Positions 1 through 6,116 of a stretch of DNA of 7,572 nt are shown piece by piece (the stretch's first letter is position 1; each line of letters begins with the position of its first letter). Location: positions 1,849-9,420 of the forward strand of contig PEUI01000070.1 in assembly GCA_002785585.1 (NCBI GenBank), given 5' to 3'. The translations under genes were made by a program, and so were the position numbers. The stretch comes from Lysobacterales bacterium CG02_land_8_20_14_3_00_62_12. Its GTDB lineage: Bacteria > Pseudomonadota > Gammaproteobacteria > Xanthomonadales > Ahniellaceae. The notes under the pieces were generated by a model, which searched no databases, was not told the origin of the DNA, and saw only the letters and a list, made by a program, of their open reading frames with translations.

Positions 1-123
1 CTGCCGTGGGCGGACGCTGGAGAGTTCTACCATCATCCGCTGCCAAGCTTTGGGAACGGCCGCAAGCACCATTCCCTCAAATACCAGTACCAGGCAACAG
101 GCGACCCAGATTTCATGTGGCAT
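1..123 (-). CDS. yjeT: DUF2065 (YjeT-like) small inner-membrane protein, partial (N-terminal 41 residues)
   Basis: Reading leftward from an ATG at 123-121, the frame stays open to the window edge and gives 41 residues with no stop, so the C-terminus lies outside the window. The protein starts MPHEIWVACCLVLVFEG and continues with VPKAWQRMM. This matches the N-terminal half of the small YjeT/DUF2065 family: a short start, a Leu/Val-rich membrane helix (about residues 5-22) containing an LVLV-EG motif, then P-K-A-W and a basic amphipathic stretch. Family members are about 60-65 residues with two membrane helices and no established biochemical role, so about 20 residues are missing here. It starts 21 bp after the hflC stop on the same strand, as in E. 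coli and relatives where this gene follows hflC before purA, so it is probably the operon's next gene. The Shine-Dalgarno sequence is weak (GAG about 5 nt before the ATG). Function is unknown. Confidence 0.8.
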   Translation of the reverse strand, partial: MPHEIWVACCLVLVFEGMVLAAVPKAWQRMMVELSSVRPRQ

Positions 124-144
124 GGCGCTCGCCCGCGCCCGCAA

Positions 145-1005
145 TCAACGCTTGCTGCCGCTACCAAAATACTGGAAGAATTCCGATTTAGGGTCCAGCA
201 CCAGCACCGAATCCGAGCCAGAAAAGGCTGCACGATAGGCCTGCAAGCTGCGATAGAAACTGTAGAACTCGGCATCGCGCTGATAGGCCGCGGCATAAAT
301 CGCGGCGGACTGGGCATCGCCCTCACCCCGCAACAACTGCGCATCGCGCTCGGCTTCGGCCAGCATCACCTGCACGTTTTTGTCGGCGGTGGCGCGGATC
401 TGCTCGGCGACTTCGGTGCCCTTGGAGCGCAGGTTGTTGGCTACCTGTTCGCGCTCAGAGGACATCCGGTCGAATACTTTTTGGCTGACGCCTTCCGGCA
501 AGGCGATACTCATCATCCGCACGTCAACCACTTCGATGCCCAGATCGCCAACGGTTTTGTTGAGGGTTTTCTTCATCGTCTCCATCAGCGATGAACGCTG
601 ATCGGCGACGACTTGCTTCAGCTCCATGGCGATGATCTCGCGGCCCAGCACATCGCGCGTGGTGTTTTCCAGACGGCTCTCGGCCAGCGATTCATCGCCG
701 CTGGAGGCGGTGTAGAACAGCGCCGGCTGGTTGATCCGCCACTTGACGTAGAAATCGACCAGCACGTCCTTTTTCTCGGAGGTGAGGTAACGCTGCGGTT
801 CGCGATTGAGCGTCACGATGCGCCGTTCCAGTTTGCGCACGCTCTGAATGAACGGCGTTTTGAAGTGCAGGCCAGGTTCGAAATCGGTACGTTTGACCGC
901 GCCGAACTGCAGCAGTACCGCGTATTCGCCTTCGCGCACGACAAACAAACTATTGGCACCCAGCAGCAGGACGCCGAGCACAGCGATCAGCAATAAGTTC
1001 TTCAT
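145..1005 (-). CDS. hflC: HflC, SPFH/band-7 subunit of the HflKC complex (FtsH modulator)
   Basis: This 286-residue protein has an N-terminal membrane anchor (about residues 3-20, LLLIAVLGVLLLGANSLF), followed by the SPFH/band-7 domain opening FVVREGEYAVLLQFG. Further family marks are EPGLHFKTPF, LTSEKKDVLVDFYVKWRI, LGIEVVDVRM, a helical segment rich in E/A/Q (MSSEREQVANNLRSKGTE, then LAEAERDAQLLRGEGDA), and FYSFYRSLQAY near the C-terminus. HflC and HflK form a membrane-anchored cage, mostly periplasmic, around FtsH and restrain its proteolysis; that is family knowledge. E. coli HflC (334 aa) has an extra insertion before the LGIEVVDVR segment that is absent here, so this is the shorter form seen in many other gammaproteobacteria and not a truncation. 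The start ATG overlaps the hflK stop as ATGA, which implies translational coupling and matched subunit output. Confidence 0.96.
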   Translation of the reverse strand: MKNLLLIAVLGVLLLGANSLFVVREGEYAVLLQFGAVKRTDFEPGLHFKTPFIQSVRKLERRIVTLNREPQRYLTSEKKDVLVDFYVKWRINQPALFYTASSGDESLAESRLENTTRDVLGREIIAMELKQVVADQRSSLMETMKKTLNKTVGDLGIEVVDVRMMSIALPEGVSQKVFDRMSSEREQVANNLRSKGTEVAEQIRATADKNVQVMLAEAERDAQLLRGEGDAQSAAIYAAAYQRDAEFYSFYRSLQAYRAAFSGSDSVLVLDPKSEFFQYFGSGSKR

Positions 1006-2141
1006 TGGCGCGGCTCCCGTGGTGCCCGCAGCGGATCTTGATTGGGACTGCGACCAGCCGCGGCCGGGCTGGCGCTGACCGCCGGGGCCTCGAGCGTGGT
1101 CCGCCCGGTGTTGGGTGTCGGCGTCACCGCCGCTCCGGCGTTGCGCAGCAACTGCTCCAGCGGCAACACCATCATGTGGTTGCCAGCGCCGGAAACATCG
1201 ACCATCACTTTCGGGTTGTTGGCCAACACCTCTTGCATGGTTTCGAGAAACAGCCGCTTGCGGGTGACCACCGGCGATTTCTGGTATTGCGCCAGCAGCA
1301 GTTCAAAGCGATTGGCATCACCGGTTGCCTTGGCAATGGCGCTCTGCTTGGCGCCTTCGGCCGCGGTGCGTACCCGCGCCGCCGCACCGCCGGCCTCGGG
1401 CACGACTTTGCTGGCATAAGCATCGGCCTGATTCTTGAAGCGCTGGTTGTCCTCGCGCGCGGCAATGGCATCGTCAAACGCGGCCTGCACTTTTTCCGGC
1501 GGGCGCAAATTTTGGAAATTGAGGCCGGTGACCACGATGCCGGTGTGATAGCGCTCGAGCAAACGCTGCAATTCTTCCTTGGCCGCACTGGCCATCGCGG
1601 TGCGTTCTTCCGACAGGATTTTGTCCATGGTGTTGGAGCCGACGACTTGCCGCACGGCGCTTTCGGAAGCTTGTTCCAGATTGGTTTCCGGACCGCGGGC
1701 GCCGAACAACCATTGCTGCGGATTTTCGGCGCGGAATTGCACGTTGAAATCGATATCGAGCAGATTCTCGTCGCTGGTCAGGATGCGCACGCGCTGCGCC
1801 GAGTAGCTCTGCACGCGCGCGGTGTCGACCACCAGCACTTCTTCGATCGGGCGCGGCCACTTGAGGTTGAGGCCGGCGGTCATGATCCGGTTCACTTTGC
1901 CGAAGCGCAGCACCACGCCGCGGGTCGATTCGTTGATCTGCTTGAATGAATCCGCCAGCGCAACGACCAGCAGCAAAGCGACGATGACGGCGATGGCGAT
2001 CGTCAACCCGGAACCGCCACCGCCGCCAAAGAATTGCGCCAGACGATCTTTGATCTGTTTGAGGGCGGCGTCGAAGTCCGGCGGTTCGCCGTCTTGCCAG
2101 GGCTCGCGTTTCTTGTCTTTTCCGGGCTCATTCCAGGCCAT
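1002..2141 (-). CDS. hflK: HflK, SPFH/band-7 subunit of the HflKC complex (FtsH modulator)
   Basis: This 379-residue protein starts MAWNEPGKDKKREPWQ. It has a charged cytoplasmic N-terminus, a poly-Gly stretch (about 39-43), one membrane helix (about 46-63, LTIAIAVIVALLLVVAL) and a band-7/SPFH domain (QINESTRGVVLRFGKV, GLNLKWPRPIEEV). The domain continues with TSDENLLDIDFNVQF and a helical region ending in RLFLETMQEVLANNPKVMVD. The last 50 or so residues are Pro/Ala/Thr-rich, low in complexity and presumably disordered, typical for HflK. With HflC it assembles the cage around the FtsH protease; it is a regulator and not itself a protease. The start follows a weak SD (GAGA, 6 nt spacing). The 108-bp gap to hflX carries its own candidate promoter. 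The stop overlaps the hflC start. Confidence 0.96.
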   Translation of the reverse strand: MAWNEPGKDKKREPWQDGEPPDFDAALKQIKDRLAQFFGGGGGSGLTIAIAVIVALLLVVALADSFKQINESTRGVVLRFGKVNRIMTAGLNLKWPRPIEEVLVVDTARVQSYSAQRVRILTSDENLLDIDFNVQFRAENPQQWLFGARGPETNLEQASESAVRQVVGSNTMDKILSEERTAMASAAKEELQRLLERYHTGIVVTGLNFQNLRPPEKVQAAFDDAIAAREDNQRFKNQADAYASKVVPEAGGAAARVRTAAEGAKQSAIAKATGDANRFELLLAQYQKSPVVTRKRLFLETMQEVLANNPKVMVDVSGAGNHMMVLPLEQLLRNAGAAVTPTPNTGRTTLEAPAVSASPAAAGRSPNQDPLRAPREPRQ

Positions 2142-2206
2142 TTCAGTTCTCGTTGCAGTCGCAAGCGACCATGGGGGATCGGGACGGATTGAAGCCGCGG
2201 CCGGTC

Positions 2207-2235
2207 ATTGTAGAAAGCCAGTCTCTCGACAGCAA
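2207..2235 (-). promoter_or_regulatory. Candidate sigma70-type promoter for hflK-hflC
   Basis: Reading on the minus strand, TTGCTG (2235-2230) and TACAAT (2212-2207) are separated by exactly 17 bp in the hflX-hflK gap. The -10 matches TATAAT at 5 of 6 positions. The -35 keeps only the TTG. A start near 2200 would give a leader of about 58 nt before the hflK ATG at 2141. Inverted arms (2203-2210 and 2233-2240, 8 bp with one G-T wobble) overlap both hexamers and could be an operator or hairpin. This would let hflKC be transcribed apart from hfq-hflX. The call rests on sequence pattern only. Confidence 0.45.
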
Positions 2236-2249
2236 TGATCGGCTCTGGC

Positions 2250-3569
2250 TCATCTGGCGGCGGCGCTCACCGATTTCAAGCACGCGCGCAGCCATTCGCC
2301 ATCACCATCGGGTAATCCGAACAGTGGCACGATACGGCTTTCGGGGCCATCAATCGCCATCTTCCAGCCATCTTCTTCGGCGCTTTCGGTGTCGACGACG
2401 CCGGCCGCAAACAGTCGCGAACGCAGGCGACCGGCACTCAAGGGCAATTTGATGTCGCCGTGCCAGTGCGCGTGATTCAGGTCTTGGCTGATCGCCGTGC
2501 GCAGCAAATCCAACCCTAAGCCGGTGCTGGCACTCACCCGCACCCGCGTCTGCTGATCGCTATCGACCCCCACGCTGCCGACGCTGGCGCCGTCGATCAA
2601 GTCGATCTTGTTGTAGATCAGGATCTGCGGCAGCGCGTCGGCACCGATCTCGGCCAGCACTTGATTGACTTCAACGATGCGCTGGCAGCGCTCCGGGTCG
2701 GCCGCATCGATCACATGCAACAGCAGATCGGCGTCGCACACTTCCGCCAGCGTTGCGCGAAATGCTGCCACCAGATCGTGCGGCAGGTCGCGCACGAAGC
2801 CGACCGTGTCGGCGATCAGGGCCGGGCCGGAGGCGAGCCCGCCGAGCTTGCGCAGGGTCGGGTCGAGGGTGGCAAACAATTGGTCGGCAACCACCACATC
2901 GGCGCCGGTCAGGGCGTTGAACAAGGTCGATTTACCGGCGTTGGTGTAACCGACCAGGGTCACCACCGGCAACTTGCCACGCTCGCGCTGGCGCCGCGCC
3001 TGACTGCGCTGAACGGTCACCTTCTGGAGACGACCTTCGAGGATTTTGACGCGCTCCGACAGCAACCGTCGGTCGATTTCGAGTTGTGTCTCACCGGGCC
3101 CGCGCAGACCGATGGCGCCGCCACGTTGGCGCTCCAAATGCGTCCAGCCGCGCACCAGGCGGGTGGCCAGATGGCGCAGTTGCGCCAATTCCACTTGCAG
3201 CTTGCCTTCGTGGCTGCGCGCGCGCTGGGCAAAAATATCCAGGATCAGGCCGGTGCGATCGACCACGCGGCAATGGCAAGCCGCTTCCAGATTGCGCTCC
3301 TGCACCGGGCTCAACGAACGATTGACCAATACCACGTCGATCTGTTTTTCGACGCAAAGCGCGGCGATCTGTTCGACCTTGCCGGAACCGATGTAGTAGC
3401 GTGGGTTGGGTTTTTCCACCCGCGCCAACAGTTGCCAAACGACCTCGGCCCCGGCCGAGCGGGCGAGTTCGGCGAACTCGGCCTCGGTCTGACGGCAATC
3501 CGCGCCCGGCGCATGGGGCTCAATCAGCAGCGCGCGCTCGCCGCCTTTGGCGCGACTAAAGTAATCCAA
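2250..3569 (-). CDS. hflX: HflX, ribosome-associated GTPase (Obg-HflX superfamily)
   Basis: With a TTG start at 3569 the protein is 439 aa, close to the usual 425-435. The N-terminal HflX domain includes KPNPRYYIGSGKVEQIA (about 53-69), LSPVQERNLE, and RTGLILDIFAQRARSHEGKL followed by QVELAQLRHLATRLVRGWTH. The Gly-rich RGPGETQLEIDRR linker is at about 156-168. The GTPase domain shows G1 GYTNAGKST (207-215), FATLDPT as switch I, G3 DTVGF (254-258), G4 NKID (320-323) and a G5-like SAS (347-349). The family binds the 50S subunit and splits or rescues stalled ribosomes, notably under heat stress. The TTG lies 4 nt past the hfq stop with GGAAAG 8 nt upstream, and MDYFSRAKGGERALLIE then lines up with the family's usual N-terminus. 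An in-frame ATG at 3608 would add 13 residues and overlap hfq by 35 nt; it is the main alternative start. The longer reading frame up to 3797 is a shadow of hfq. Confidence 0.95.
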   Translation of the reverse strand: MDYFSRAKGGERALLIEPHAPGADCRQTEAEFAELARSAGAEVVWQLLARVEKPNPRYYIGSGKVEQIAALCVEKQIDVVLVNRSLSPVQERNLEAACHCRVVDRTGLILDIFAQRARSHEGKLQVELAQLRHLATRLVRGWTHLERQRGGAIGLRGPGETQLEIDRRLLSERVKILEGRLQKVTVQRSQARRQRERGKLPVVTLVGYTNAGKSTLFNALTGADVVVADQLFATLDPTLRKLGGLASGPALIADTVGFVRDLPHDLVAAFRATLAEVCDADLLLHVIDAADPERCQRIVEVNQVLAEIGADALPQILIYNKIDLIDGASVGSVGVDSDQQTRVRVSASTGLGLDLLRTAISQDLNHAHWHGDIKLPLSAGRLRSRLFAAGVVDTESAEEDGWKMAIDGPESRIVPLFGLPDGDGEWLRACLKSVSAAAR

Positions 3570-3573
3570 TGGC

Positions 3574-3834
3574 TCAACTTTCCGCAGACGAGGGTTCGTG
3601 ATCGGCATCGGCTCCGCCGCCATCGACGCGCACATTGCGCGCTGGCACCACGGTCGAGATGGCGTGCTTGTAGACCATCTGGCTGACCGTATTGCGCAAC
3701 AACACGACAAATTGATCGAAAGATTCGACGGTGCCCTGCAACTTGATGCCATTGACCAGATAGATCGACACCGGGATGCGTTCACGGCGCAGCGCATTCA
3801 GGAAGGGGTCTTGCAAGGATTGACCTTTACTCAT
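3574..3834 (-). CDS. hfq: Hfq, RNA chaperone (Sm-like hexamer)
   Basis: This 86-residue protein is almost identical to E. coli Hfq through the Sm core. It opens MSKGQSLQDPFLNALRRER. It carries the proximal-face uridine-binding residues Q8, Q41, F42, K56 and H57, the rim arginines R16, R17 and R19, Sm1 (IYLVNGIKLQG) and Sm2 (YKHAISTVVPAR). It pairs small RNAs with target mRNAs in the cytoplasm. The C-terminal tail is only about 20 residues, Gly-rich then acidic (GGGADADHEPSSAES), shorter than the E. coli tail but keeping an acidic tip. The start is set by a strong SD, GGAGA at 3841-3845, 6 nt before the ATG. It lies 137 bp after miaA on the same strand and is followed almost directly by hflX. 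A longer frame upstream (to 4161) covers the miaA end and is not used. Confidence 0.98.
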   Translation of the reverse strand: MSKGQSLQDPFLNALRRERIPVSIYLVNGIKLQGTVESFDQFVVLLRNTVSQMVYKHAISTVVPARNVRVDGGGADADHEPSSAES

Positions 3835-3845
3835 TGTTATTCTCC
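3835..3845 (-). promoter_or_regulatory. Ribosome binding site of hfq
   Basis: GGAGA followed by a 6-nt AT-rich spacer (ATAACA) precedes the hfq ATG. It is the best Shine-Dalgarno among the minus-strand genes here and fixes the hfq start against longer upstream reading. Confidence 0.75.
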
Positions 3846-3921
3846 GATCCAACCACGATTCAACCACATTTCGGCGCAAATGCGTCTTTTGCAGCACCAT
3901 CTGCCAAAACTTACCGACGCG

Positions 3922-3930
3922 ACTGTAGCA
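3922..3930 (-). promoter_or_regulatory. Possible extended -10 element upstream of hfq
   Basis: The minus strand reads TGCTACAGT here: a TGn extension plus TACAGT, matching TATAAT at 4 of 6 positions, about 88 nt before the hfq ATG. No good -35 stands at 16-18 bp. hfq is known to have its own promoters within or after miaA in E. coli, so a promoter somewhere in this 137-bp gap is expected. This exact site is a weak guess. Confidence 0.2.
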
Positions 3931-3962
3931 AGGAATGGAGCCGATTCCGCGCGAAACAAGGA

Positions 3963-3979
3963 CCCCATGACTTATGGGG
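3963..3979 (-). terminator. Stem-loop spanning the miaA stop codon (weak terminator, attenuator or processing site)
   Basis: CCCCAT (3963-3968) and ATGGGG (3974-3979) are perfect 6-bp inverted arms with a 5-nt loop. The miaA TAA (3974-3972) straddles the second arm and loop. On the transcript the stem is followed by TCCTTGTTT, only a poor U-run. It therefore may be a weak terminator or a 3'-end or processing signal between miaA and hfq, not a strong stop. Confidence 0.4.
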
Positions 3980-4946
3980 CAGGCGCGGCGGGCGCTTCCA
4001 GGGCGCGCGGTTCCCGGCAAAAGCGCTCGGTCATCGCCAACAGCTCGTTGCGCTCGCCGATCTGATCGGGGTCGCGCCAGAACGCATCGACTTCGGCGCG
4101 CAGCCAGGTGATCTGGCGTTTGGCCAACTGGCGTGTAGCAAAAATGCCTTGCTCGATCCAATCAGCAGCGCCCAACTCGCCGTCCAGATGCTGCCAGGCC
4201 TGGCGATAACCGACCGCGCGCATCGAGCCCAGCGCCGCGTGCACACCGGGGCGCCCGCGCAGGGCCCGCACTTCATCCAACAAGCCCTCGGCGCACATCG
4301 CCCGGAAGCGCGTGTCGATGCGCGCGTGCAGGGTCGCCCGATCCCGCGGGCAAATCGCCCATTTGAGCAGGCGGAACGGCAGTCGCCCTCGGCGCTGGCC
4401 CTGCAGCTCGCTCAAGGTCTGGCCGCTGAGTTCGATCACTTCCAGCGCCCGCCCGATGCGCTGCGGATCATGCGGATGGATGCGCCGCGCGGCCTCGGGA
4501 TCGAGCCGGGCCAGACGCTGGTGCAACGCCGCCCAGCCGATCTGCCCGGCCTCGGCCTGCAATTGTGCGCGCACCTCCGCGTCCGCCGCTGGCAGCACCG
4601 ACAGACCGCGCTGCAACGCGCGGAAATACAGGCTGGTGCCACCGACCAGCAGCGCAACCCGTCCACGATCAGCGCTGGCTTGCATCAGCCGCTCGGCATC
4701 GGCGCAGAACATCGCCGCCGAATAGCTTTGTTCGGGCTCACAGATGTCGATCAACTGGTGCGGGTAGCGCGCCAACGTCGCCGCATCCGGCTTGGCGGTG
4801 CCGATATCCATGCCGCGATAGACCAGCGCCGAATCGACGCTGATCAGATCGCAGGGCAGGCGTTCGGCCAGCGCCAACGCCAGCGCCGTCTTGCCGGCAG
4901 CGGTGGGGCCCATCAACAAAATCGCCGGAGGACGCTGGTCGTGCAT
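3972..4946 (-). CDS. miaA: MiaA, tRNA dimethylallyltransferase
   Basis: With the ATG at 4946 the protein has 324 residues (E. coli 316). It transfers a dimethylallyl group from DMAPP to N6 of adenosine 37 in tRNAs that read UNN codons, giving i6A37. Visible marks are the P-loop GPTAAGKT (13-20), ISVDSALVYRGMDIGTAKP with the catalytic Asp (D38), LVGGTSLYFRAL (about 101-111), a RIHPHDPQRIGRALEV motif, AVGYRQAWQHL and the tRNA-contacting ATRQLAKRQITWLR near the C-terminus. The tail is Ala/Pro-rich. A TTG at 4976 would add 10 residues with no support, since the family's conserved region begins just before the P-loop. No clear SD precedes the ATG. The gene leads the hfq cluster. mutL, which precedes miaA in E. 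coli, is not here; the divergent tdh stands in its place. Confidence 0.97.
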   Translation of the reverse strand: MHDQRPPAILLMGPTAAGKTALALALAERLPCDLISVDSALVYRGMDIGTAKPDAATLARYPHQLIDICEPEQSYSAAMFCADAERLMQASADRGRVALLVGGTSLYFRALQRGLSVLPAADAEVRAQLQAEAGQIGWAALHQRLARLDPEAARRIHPHDPQRIGRALEVIELSGQTLSELQGQRRGRLPFRLLKWAICPRDRATLHARIDTRFRAMCAEGLLDEVRALRGRPGVHAALGSMRAVGYRQAWQHLDGELGAADWIEQGIFATRQLAKRQITWLRAEVDAFWRDPDQIGERNELLAMTERFCREPRALEAPAAPAP

Positions 4947-4952
4947 GTCGGC

Positions 4953-4958
4953 ATTGTA
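4953..4958 (-). promoter_or_regulatory. Possible -10 box of miaA
   Basis: TACAAT (4958-4953) matches the sigma70 -10 consensus at 5 of 6 positions and lies only 6 nt before the miaA ATG. If used, transcription would start at or within a few nt of the start codon, giving a leaderless or near-leaderless miaA mRNA, in line with the lack of an SD. No convincing -35 lies at 16-18 bp; the nearest TTG is 12 bp away. The evidence is weak. Confidence 0.25.
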
Positions 4959-4999
4959 GGCGGCTGCCACCGGCAACGTCTTGCGGCGGCGGCACGCTC

Positions 5000-5005
5000 T
5001 ATAAT
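5000..5005 (+). promoter_or_regulatory. -10 box of the tdh-kbl promoter
   Basis: A perfect TATAAT lies 27 nt before the tdh ATG, predicting a start near 5012 and a 5' leader of about 20 nt. The -35 region (4977-4983) is a poor match, which suggests an activator or a low basal level. The left arm of an inverted repeat overlaps the end of this box. Confidence 0.6.
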
Positions 5006-5024
5006 CTCCGCCCCAACCGGAGAT
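5004..5024. promoter_or_regulatory. Operator-like inverted repeat over the tdh transcription start
   Basis: ATCTCCG (5004-5010) and CGGAGAT (5018-5024) are perfect 7-bp arms around a 7-bp spacer. The left arm touches the -10 box and the predicted start (about 5012) falls in the spacer. The right arm contains the tdh SD (GGAG, 5019-5022). Because the left arm is probably upstream of the transcript start, a DNA operator fits better than an RNA hairpin. A 21-bp dyad suits a dimeric regulator. In E. coli the threonine operon is controlled by Lrp, but this dyad is not a recognisable Lrp site, so the regulator is unknown. Confidence 0.45.
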
Positions 5025-5032
5025 TGGTTTCC

Positions 5033-6067
5033 ATGCCGCAAATGATCAAAGCGCTGGTCAAGCGCGAAGCCCGCAAGGGCATCTGGATGGAACAAGTACC
5101 GATGCCGACGGTGGCCACCAACGACGTACTGATCAAGGTCGAAAAAACCGCGATCTGCGGCACCGACCTGCACATCTACAAGTGGGACGAATGGAGCCAA
5201 CGGGTGATCCAGCCGGGGCTGGTGATTGGCCACGAGTTCGTTGGCCGCATCGTCGATCTGGGCGCTGGCGTGCAGAACTATAAAATCGGCCAGCGCGTCA
5301 GTGCCGAGGGCCACATCGTCTGCGGCATGTGCCGCAATTGTCGCGCCGGGCGCCAGCATCTGTGCCCGCACACGGTCGGTATCGGCGTCAATCGCCACGG
5401 CGCCTTTGCCGAATACATCAGCATGCCAGCGACCAATCTATGGCCGATACCGGACCAGATTCCCTCCGAGCTGGCGGCGTTTTTCGACCCCTACGGCAAT
5501 GCCGCGCACTCGGCCCTCGAGTTCGACTTGATCGGCGAAGACGTGCTGATCACCGGCGCCGGACCGATCGGCATCATCGCTGCTGGCATTTGCAAACACG
5601 TCGGCGCCCGCAATGTGGTGGTCACCGATGTCAACGACTATCGGCTCAAACTGGCCGCCGACATGGGCGCGACCCGGGTGGTGAATGTCTCCAAGCAATC
5701 GCTGCGCGAGGTGATGAAAGACCTGCACATGGAGGGCTTCGATGTCGGCCTGGAGATGAGCGGGAATGCCGGCGCTTTCAACGACCTGCTCGACTGCATG
5801 TACCACGGCGGCAAGATCGCCTTGCTCGGCATTCTGCCCAACGGCGCTGGCATCGACTGGGACAAGGTGATCTTCAAGGGTCTGGTACTGCATGGCATGT
5901 ACGGCCGACGCATGTATGAGACCTGGTACAAGATGACGCAGATGTTGTTGTCCGGCTTCCCGCTCGGCAAGGTGCTCACCCACCAGATCCATATCGACGA
6001 TTTCCAGCGCGGCTTCGACCTGATGGAAGCGGGCAACTGCGGCAAGGTGGTTTGCAGTTGGCAATAA
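5033..6067 (+). CDS. tdh: L-threonine 3-dehydrogenase (zinc-dependent, NAD+)
   Basis: This 344-residue medium-chain dehydrogenase oxidises L-threonine to 2-amino-3-ketobutyrate with NAD+ in the cytosol, the first step of threonine catabolism to glycine. The catalytic zinc ligands are in ICGTD (C42) and IGHEF (H67, E68). Structural zinc cysteines C97, C100, C103 and C111 lie in CGMCRNCRAGRQHLC. The Rossmann fold shows ITGAGPIGIIAA (173-184) and D199 after the next strand, consistent with NAD preference. FDPYGNAAHSAL, MSGNAGAF and the VIFKGLVLHGMYGR segment are Tdh-specific. The ATG at 5033 is chosen because GGAG lies 10 nt upstream. ATG 5042 would give exactly the E. coli length (341 aa) but lies 19 nt from that SD. 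TTG 5024 is unlikely. The gene is divergent from miaA and heads a tdh-kbl operon, the reverse of the E. coli kbl-tdh order. Confidence 0.97.
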   Translation: MPQMIKALVKREARKGIWMEQVPMPTVATNDVLIKVEKTAICGTDLHIYKWDEWSQRVIQPGLVIGHEFVGRIVDLGAGVQNYKIGQRVSAEGHIVCGMCRNCRAGRQHLCPHTVGIGVNRHGAFAEYISMPATNLWPIPDQIPSELAAFFDPYGNAAHSALEFDLIGEDVLITGAGPIGIIAAGICKHVGARNVVVTDVNDYRLKLAADMGATRVVNVSKQSLREVMKDLHMEGFDVGLEMSGNAGAFNDLLDCMYHGGKIALLGILPNGAGIDWDKVIFKGLVLHGMYGRRMYETWYKMTQMLLSGFPLGKVLTHQIHIDDFQRGFDLMEAGNCGKVVCSWQ

Positions 6068-6084
6068 GGCGTCCTCACTATTTC

Positions 6085-6098
6085 TGCGCGAACGCGCA
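6085..6098 (+). other. Intercistronic hairpin between tdh and kbl
   Basis: TGCGC and GCGCA are perfect 5-bp arms around a GAAC loop, within the 49-bp tdh-kbl gap and 18 nt before the kbl ATG. It has no T-run, so it is not a terminator. It could influence mRNA stability or kbl translation. Confidence 0.35.
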
Positions 6099-6116
6099 TC
6101 GGCGACAGGCATCCCC

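Noticed and set aside
145..1005. Truncated or degraded hflC, because it is about 48 residues shorter than in E. coli
   Set aside because: The missing part is an internal insertion specific to some lineages. Both ends and all band-7 motifs are present and the frame is intact.
1005..1949. Long plus-strand frame (314 residues) opposite hflK
   Set aside because: It is antisense to a clear hflK gene. Long antisense frames are expected at this GC content and codon bias, and there is no family resemblance.
2661..3686. Long plus-strand frame (341 residues) opposite hflX
   Set aside because: It is antisense to hflX, with a His/Gln/Ala-rich shadow composition and no recognisable domain.
3570..3797. 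hflX starting at 3797 (515 residues)
   Set aside because: The extra 76 residues are the hfq gene read in another frame (Cys/Ser/Arg-rich, no HflX similarity).
3880..3900. Sigma54-like site upstream of hfq (TTGGCA...CTGCA on the minus strand)
   Set aside because: The GG-to-GC spacing is 11 and not the required 10, and the -12 element is imperfect.
3834..5045. Long plus-strand frame (403 residues) opposite miaA and hfq
   Set aside because: It spans the whole of miaA and the miaA-hfq gap antisense with no motif; it is a shadow frame.
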